From: DATEJJ01 sp039649115
Lineage (GTDB): Bacteria > Actinomycetota > Actinomycetes > Mycobacteriales > Micromonosporaceae
Direction: 5' to 3'
NCBI GenBank assembly: GCA_039649115.1
Contig: JBBWZQ010000056.1
Location: 1-53,249 of the forward strand
Length of the DNA: 53,249 nucleotides
Part shown: positions 49,128 through 53,249 of the stretch, one piece after another
Numbering within the stretch: the stretch's first letter is position 1
Layout: each line of letters begins with the position of its first letter
Position numbers and translations under genes: made by a program
The notes under the pieces: generated by a model
Seen by the model: only the letters and a program-made list of their open reading frames with translations
What the model was told of the DNA's origin: nothing
Database searches by the model: none

Positions 49128-49621
49128 CTGCGGTCCCAGGCGCCCGCGGCGTCGCTGGTCTCGCTCGACCGCTCCGAGCTGACGAGTTCGTCGTCCTCGT
49201 CCTCGCTCTCCAGCTTGTAGGGCTGCGGGTCGCCGGCGTAGGCCTTGCCCGCCGCCATCCGCTGGACCTCGGCGTCCGCGCTGCGCGCCTGCGCCAGCAG
49301 CTCGTCGATGCGCTTGGCGTGATCCAGCACGTTGTCGAGGACGAAGGTGAGGGTCGGCGAGTGGCGCAGCCCGAGCGCCTTGCCGACGGTGCTGCGCAGC
49401 AGCCCCTTCGCGCTCTCCAGCGCGGCCGCCGTGCCCGACTGTGCCGCGGCGTCACCGAGCACGGTGTAGAAGACGGTGGCGTCGCGGAGGTCGTTGGTGA
49501 TGCGCGCGTCGGTGATCGTGATCATGCCGAGTCGGGGGTCCTTGATCTGGGTTCGCACGACGGAGGCGACCAGCTCCCGGACGCGTTCCGCATGTCGACG
49601 TACCCGTGCCGGATCCGTCAT
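49124..49621 (-). CDS. rbfA: Ribosome-binding factor A
   Basis: 30S maturation factor needed for processing of the 16S rRNA 5' end; 165 residues. KH-type fold with RRHAERVRELVASVVRTQI, KDPRLGMITITDARITNDLR, LRHSPTLTFVLDNVLDHAKR. The C-terminal ~45 residues are an acidic tail (ESEDEDDELVSSERSSETS), longer than E. coli RbfA. ATG 49621 has GGAGG seven nt upstream. Order infB-DUF503-rbfA is conserved, with two inserted genes here. Confidence 0.95.
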   Translation of the reverse strand: MTDPARVRRHAERVRELVASVVRTQIKDPRLGMITITDARITNDLRDATVFYTVLGDAAAQSGTAAALESAKGLLRSTVGKALGLRHSPTLTFVLDNVLDHAKRIDELLAQARSADAEVQRMAAGKAYAGDPQPYKLESEDEDDELVSSERSSETSDAAGAWDRR

Positions 49622-49734
49622 TTCCCACCTCCGACAATGCGTTCCTGCGAACATCCTCGACATTACCTGGGTCACGCTGTGTCGCCAGAGTCATAGCCGC
49701 GCAGCTTGTCGCAGCGATCACCGGCCAGCGCTTG

Positions 49735-50037
49735 TCAGTCGCCCTCGTCATGCTCGCCGTGCAGCCGGCGGCGCACCGACAGCAGCTCCACCTCGGGCCG
49801 GCCGGCCACCAGCCGCTCGCAGGAATCGAGGACTTCTCGCACGTGGCGGGCGTCGGCGGCGATCACCGCGGCGCCGATCTCGGTGCGCCCGTGCCGGTCC
49901 AGCGCACCCACCTCGGCGGCGGACACCTCCAGCTTGCGCAGCGCGGCGACGATCGGCCGGACGTACGAGCGCTTCTCCTTCAGCGACTGTGAGTCACCGG
50001 GCAGCAACAGGTCGAAGACAACCGTTCCGCTGTACAC
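49735..50037 (-). CDS. DUF503 family protein
   Basis: 100 residues, cytoplasmic. DUF503 blocks: VFDLLLPGDSQSLKEKRSYV and VRPIVAALRKLEVSAAEVGA. The family usually lies between infB and rbfA and is thought to be ribosome-linked; the activity is unknown. The GTG at 50037 is 6 nt after TAGCCT, a leaderless layout. The C-terminus is charged (RRLHGEHDEGD). Confidence 0.9.
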   Translation of the reverse strand: MYSGTVVFDLLLPGDSQSLKEKRSYVRPIVAALRKLEVSAAEVGALDRHGRTEIGAAVIAADARHVREVLDSCERLVAGRPEVELLSVRRRLHGEHDEGD

Positions 50038-50043
50038 GCAGGG

Positions 50044-50049
50044 AGGCTA
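50044..50049 (-). promoter_or_regulatory. Leaderless-type -10 box of the DUF503 gene
   Basis: TAGCCT (TAnnnT) on the minus strand, 6 nt before the GTG start; it overlaps the stop of the preceding gene. Confidence 0.35.
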
Positions 50050-50436
50050 TGCGACTTCCGTCAGCTTCGCGACGAGTATCGGCGCGGGCTCCTCCGGTAT
50101 CGGCGCGGCACCGGCGCCGAGCCGGGGATAGGGCCGGCGCGGGTCGGCCGAATTCGAGCTGCCGCCCCGACCCTGGTAGATCAACAACCCGTTGATCGGA
50201 TCGGGTACCGCGTCCAGTGCGGCGATGACCGCGGGCAGCCGGCGGAACGTGGCCCAGTCCTCCGACTCGCGGAAGGCGACCTCGAAGATGACGCCCCAGC
50301 GGTGCTCCTGCCAGTTCCAGTCCTGCGCACCGTGCGAGAGCGCCGCCTCGATCAACGACGCTGAGTGCGCGTCCTTCCACCGCCCGGCCGGGAACCTCCC
50401 GTCCAGAACCTCGATGGACCACCAGCTCTCGGACAT
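50047..50436 (-). CDS. Conserved hypothetical protein, 129 residues
   Basis: Soluble, tryptophan-rich N-terminal half: SESWWSIEVLDGRFPAGRWK, GAQDWNWQEHRWGVIFEVAF, ESEDWATFRRLPAVIAALDA. The C-terminal 40 residues are Pro/Gly-rich (RPYPRLGAGAAPIPEEP). No catalytic motif is evident. The ATG 50436 is preferred over upstream codons by the clean family-like start. It lies between the methyltransferase and the DUF503 gene; function unknown. Confidence 0.7.
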   Translation of the reverse strand: MSESWWSIEVLDGRFPAGRWKDAHSASLIEAALSHGAQDWNWQEHRWGVIFEVAFRESEDWATFRRLPAVIAALDAVPDPINGLLIYQGRGGSSNSADPRRPYPRLGAGAAPIPEEPAPILVAKLTEVA

Positions 50437-50448
50437 CGCCGATCCTCT

Positions 50449-50541
50449 GATCCTCACGAGAGGAGCGGCTGCGCCGCGCTTGCCCGGCGCGGCCCTCCGC
50501 GTGGAGGAGCGGCCTTCGGCCGCCCCCGGTCTTGACTACGG
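50449..50541 (-). repeat. Palindromic intergenic repeat, minus-strand copy
   Basis: Reverse complement shares ggccgctcctccacg, cgggcaagcgcggcg, agccgctcctctcgtg and aggatcagagga with the 44888-44955 copy, plus about 15 extra bases in the middle. It contains the stem gccgcgc/gcgcggc. It lies between two genes of the infB cluster. Confidence 0.75.
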
Positions 50542-50549
50542 TAGCCCAG

Positions 50550-51605
50550 TCAGCGGCGAGCCACCAGGACATCGCGGTTGATCGCCTGGTCGACCCGGTG
50601 CTCCAGGTCTCCGTAGCCCGGGTCGTCCACAATAGACAGACCGTGCTCGGCGAGTACCTGCGCCGCGTCCGCCCGCTTGGCCACGTGCGTGTTCCAGGAC
50701 AGGCCCAGCGCGCCGCCCGGGCGCAGCAGCGCCACCCAGACCGGTACCGCCGCGCGCAGCAGCGCGAGCGGATCGCGGGACAGGCCGCCGGCGCCGGTGT
50801 GGCTGCCGTGCGCCACGCCGTAGGGCGCGTCCGCGACGATCACGTCGGCGCATCCGGCGCGCAGGTACTCCCGGGCCTCGACGGTGTCCCCGTGATAGAC
50901 GGCGATTCGCTGGCTCTCGTCGGTGCGGCCGCCGATGGTGGCCTCGAAACAGCGGGCGAGCAGGCGCCGGTCCCGGCGCACCGGGTGCAGGTCGGTCTGG
51001 TGCTTGATGCGCTTGCGGCGCAGCCAGGTGCGCAGGAACGCCGCGTAGGCGTCGACGTCCTTGCCGTCGCGCTCGATGCCGATCGCGTCGTACCCGTACA
51101 TGAGGGCCTGGTTGAGGGTGGTACCCCGACCGCACAGCGGATCCAGTACGGTCACCGGGCCGTCGAGCATCCGCGGTGCCCGGGAACTGGCCAGCAGCGT
51201 CAGGTTGAGCAGCAGCTTGGTGAACTGCTCGTTGGTCTTGCCGGCGTACTTCGGGATCGTGATGAGGTCGTCGTCGAACCGGGCCAGCGGCGCCAGCGGT
51301 ACCGGCCGCAGCAGGTCACCCACCACCTCGAACAGCGCGTACGCCGAGGACAGGTTCGCGAGGTGAGCCAGGTCCCGCCCGGTCAGGCCGGCCGGCGCGG
51401 TGAACCCGACGTACCGCAGGCCGCCCAGGCGCACCTCCCCGATGCCGTCCAGCGGGCCGGACAGCACCGACCCGAACGCGGTCAGCTCGGCCCGGCTCAG
51501 CCGCACCGACGCGTCCGCGTACACCCGGTTGGCGGACGGCGCGATGAGCATGACGAAACGCGGGGAGCCCACCGGGCCCCCCGCGCTCTCGTCGACGGGG
51601 ATCAA
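50550..51605 (-). CDS. TRM11-like SAM-dependent RNA/DNA methyltransferase
   Basis: 351 residues. AdoMet motif I TVLDPLCGRGTTLNQALMYG and the catalytic motif IV VIVADAPYGVAHGS (DAPY variant of N/D-PPY), as in TRM11-type tRNA guanosine N2-methyltransferases. The N-terminal part (FVMLIAPSANRVYADASVRL) lacks an obvious THUMP domain. TTG 51605 overlaps the infB stop (TTGA) with GGGAGAAG nine nt upstream; the internal ATG 51551 is an alternative. It is an insert between infB and the conserved downstream genes. The RNA target is unknown. Confidence 0.85.
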   Translation of the reverse strand: MIPVDESAGGPVGSPRFVMLIAPSANRVYADASVRLSRAELTAFGSVLSGPLDGIGEVRLGGLRYVGFTAPAGLTGRDLAHLANLSSAYALFEVVGDLLRPVPLAPLARFDDDLITIPKYAGKTNEQFTKLLLNLTLLASSRAPRMLDGPVTVLDPLCGRGTTLNQALMYGYDAIGIERDGKDVDAYAAFLRTWLRRKRIKHQTDLHPVRRDRRLLARCFEATIGGRTDESQRIAVYHGDTVEAREYLRAGCADVIVADAPYGVAHGSHTGAGGLSRDPLALLRAAVPVWVALLRPGGALGLSWNTHVAKRADAAQVLAEHGLSIVDDPGYGDLEHRVDQAINRDVLVARR

Positions 51606-53249
51606 CTGCGCGGCTTCTCCCGCATCTCGTACGTCTCGATGAGGTCACCCACCTTGACGTCGTTGTAGTTGCCGAGCGTGAGGCCGCACTCGAAGCCCTC
51701 GCGGACCTCGGTCGCGTCATCCTTGAACCGCTTGAGCGACGAGATGGTGAGGTTCTCCGCCACCACCGCGCCGTCTCGCACGAGCCGGGCCTTGGCGTTG
51801 CGCCGGATGAGGCCCGACCGGACGATGCAGCCGGAGATGTTGCCGATCCGGGACGAGCGGAAGACCTCGCGGATCTCCGCGGTGCCCTGCTCGACCTCCT
51901 CGAACTCCGGCTTGAGCAGACCCTTGAGTGCCGCCTCGACCTCTTCGATGGCCTGGTAGATGACGGTGTAGTACCGGATCTCCACGCCCTCGCGCTCGGC
52001 GTACTCGCGGACCTTGCCCTCGGCCCGCACGTTGAACCCGATGATGATCGCGTCCGACGCGCTGGCCAGGTTGACATCGTCCTGGGTGACCGCGCCGACG
52101 CCCCGGTGGATGATCTTGAGCTGTACCTCGTCGGACACCTCGATCTTGACGAGGGCGTCCTCCAGGGCCTCCACCGAACCGGAGCCGTCGCCCTTGAGGA
52201 TCAGGTTGAGCGTGTCCTTCTCGCCCTCCTTGATCCGGTCGAGCAGCGTCTCCAGCGTCACCCGACCGCCGCGGTTGGCGATCTGGGCAGCCCGGTCGCG
52301 GGCCTGCCGCTGCTCGGCGATCTGCCGGGCGGTGCGGTCGTCCGCCACCGCCAGGAAGGTGTCGCCGGCACCGGGTACCGCGGTCAGGCCGAGCACCTGG
52401 ACCGGGCGCGCCGGCCCGGCCACCGGTACGGGCTTGCCGTTCTCGTCGAGCATGGCCCGGACCCGACCGTGGGCGTCACCGGCCACGATCGCGTCGCCGA
52501 CGTGCAGCGTGCCCTTCTGCACCAGGACCGTGGCCACCGGGCCGCGACCGCGGTCCAGGTGCGCCTCGATCGCGATGCCCTGGGCCTGGCCGTCGACCGG
52601 CGCCCGCAGGTCCAGCGCCGCGTCGGCGGTCAGCAGGACGCCGTCCAGCAGCCCGTCGATGTTCATGCGGCTCTTGGCGGAGATGTTGACGAACAAGGTG
52701 TCGCCGCCGTACTCCTCCGCGACCAGCCCGTACTCGGTGAGTTGCTGGCGTACCTTGTCGGGGTTCGCCTCGGGCTTGTCGATCTTGTTGACCGCCACCA
52801 CGATCGGCACGTCGGCCGCCTTGGCGTGGTTGAGCGCCTCGATCGTCTGCGGCATCACGCCGTCGTCAGCGGCGACGACCAGTACGACGATGTCGGTCAC
52901 CCGCGCACCACGAGCACGCATGGCGGTGAACGCCTCGTGACCCGGGGTGTCGATGAGGGTGATGCGCCGGTCGGCGCCGTCCACCTCGGTGTGCACCTGG
53001 TAGGCACCGATGTGCTGGGTGATGCCACCGGCCTCCTTGTCGACCACGTTGGCGTCACGCAGCGCGTCGAGGAGCTTGGTCTTTCCGTGGTCGACGTGAC
53101 CCATGACGGTCACGACCGGCGGCCGGATGACCAGGTCGTCCTCGTCGCCCTCGTCGGCGCCGAACTCGAGGTCGAAGGTCTCGAGCAGCTCGCGGTCCTC
53201 GTCCTCGGGGGAGATGACCTGGACGACGTAGTTGAGCTCCTCGCCGAGC
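51602..53249 (-). CDS. infB: Translation initiation factor IF-2, 5' end beyond window
   Basis: GTPase that delivers fMet-tRNA to the 30S subunit. The C-terminal ~549 residues are visible. G domain: G1 VMGHVDHGKTKLLD, G2 GGITQHIGAYQV, G3 LIDTPGHEAF, G4 VAVNKIDKPE, G5 FVNISAKS. Then domain II (VLVQKGTLHVGDAIVAGDAH), domain III and domain IV (FRSSRIGNISGCIVRSGLIR). The frame is open to the right edge through the acidic linker (ELLETFDLEFGADEGDEDDL). The Arg/Gly/Pro-rich N-terminal domain lies outside. Confidence 0.98.
   Translation of the reverse strand, partial: LGEELNYVVQVISPEDEDRELLETFDLEFGADEGDEDDLVIRPPVVTVMGHVDHGKTKLLDALRDANVVDKEAGGITQHIGAYQVHTEVDGADRRITLIDTPGHEAFTAMRARGARVTDIVVLVVAADDGVMPQTIEALNHAKAADVPIVVAVNKIDKPEANPDKVRQQLTEYGLVAEEYGGDTLFVNISAKSRMNIDGLLDGVLLTADAALDLRAPVDGQAQGIAIEAHLDRGRGPVATVLVQKGTLHVGDAIVAGDAHGRVRAMLDENGKPVPVAGPARPVQVLGLTAVPGAGDTFLAVADDRTARQIAEQRQARDRAAQIANRGGRVTLETLLDRIKEGEKDTLNLILKGDGSGSVEALEDALVKIEVSDEVQLKIIHRGVGAVTQDDVNLASASDAIIIGFNVRAEGKVREYAEREGVEIRYYTVIYQAIEEVEAALKGLLKPEFEEVEQGTAEIREVFRSSRIGNISGCIVRSGLIRRNAKARLVRDGAVVAENLTISSLKRFKDDATEVREGFECGLTLGNYNDVKVGDLIETYEMREKPRS

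Overview
The window is about 53 kb of very GC-rich DNA. The codons end almost always in G or C, and GTG and TTG starts are frequent. The gene content (ClgR, PspA, an RNase J-dapA-thyX-dapB block, a HelD-type RNA polymerase helicase, DUF503, PgsA-CinA) is that of an actinomycete. Family Micromonosporaceae is my best guess; that is inference from gene content and style, not a database result.

The backbone is a conserved minus-strand housekeeping array. Read from the right edge it runs: infB (5' end off the window), a TRM11-like methyltransferase, a hypothetical gene, a DUF503 gene, rbfA, a DHH phosphoesterase, two small membrane proteins, truB, an amidase lipoprotein, ribF, rpsO, pnp, an M16 protease, dapB, thyX, dapA, rnj, ftsK, ltrA-like, rimO, pgsA, nat, the CinA C-terminal amidase, and clgR. 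An extended phage-shock cluster follows (VWA/solute-binding protein, coiled-coil membrane protein, pspA, pspM). Then come citrate synthase with a translationally coupled two-component system, a secreted DUF1023 hydrolase, a membrane acyltransferase and, at the left edge, metG (3' end off the window).

Accessory genes break this array, often on the opposite strand: helD plus a hypothetical gene (2.2-4.9 kb); ArsR/SRPBCC (15.5-16.4 kb); a ribbon-helix-helix protein with a DUF4097 protein, and a large Hsp70-like/solute-binding fusion (27-32 kb); three GNAT acetyltransferases, a GT87 glycosyltransferase and an AlkZ-like protein (31.9-36.3 kb); and a MmyB-type regulator facing an MFS exporter (37-39.6 kb).

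The most unusual object is the 976-residue fusion at 28970-31900: a cytoplasmic Hsp70/actin-fold ATPase, a proline-rich linker, one membrane span and an extracellular family-5 solute-binding domain, with no ABC transporter nearby. A second transporter-less solute-binding fusion (with a VWA domain) sits in the phage-shock cluster. Genome-style signals include a strong excess of GTACC/GGTACC that dictates rare codon choices, and a recurrent TAnnnT box 6-9 nt before start codons, which suggests many leaderless mRNAs. A short palindromic intergenic repeat family is also present in three copies. No rRNA, tRNA, CRISPR array, transposase or phage gene was seen. The two longest gene-poor stretches are 1441-2235 and 46751-47491.
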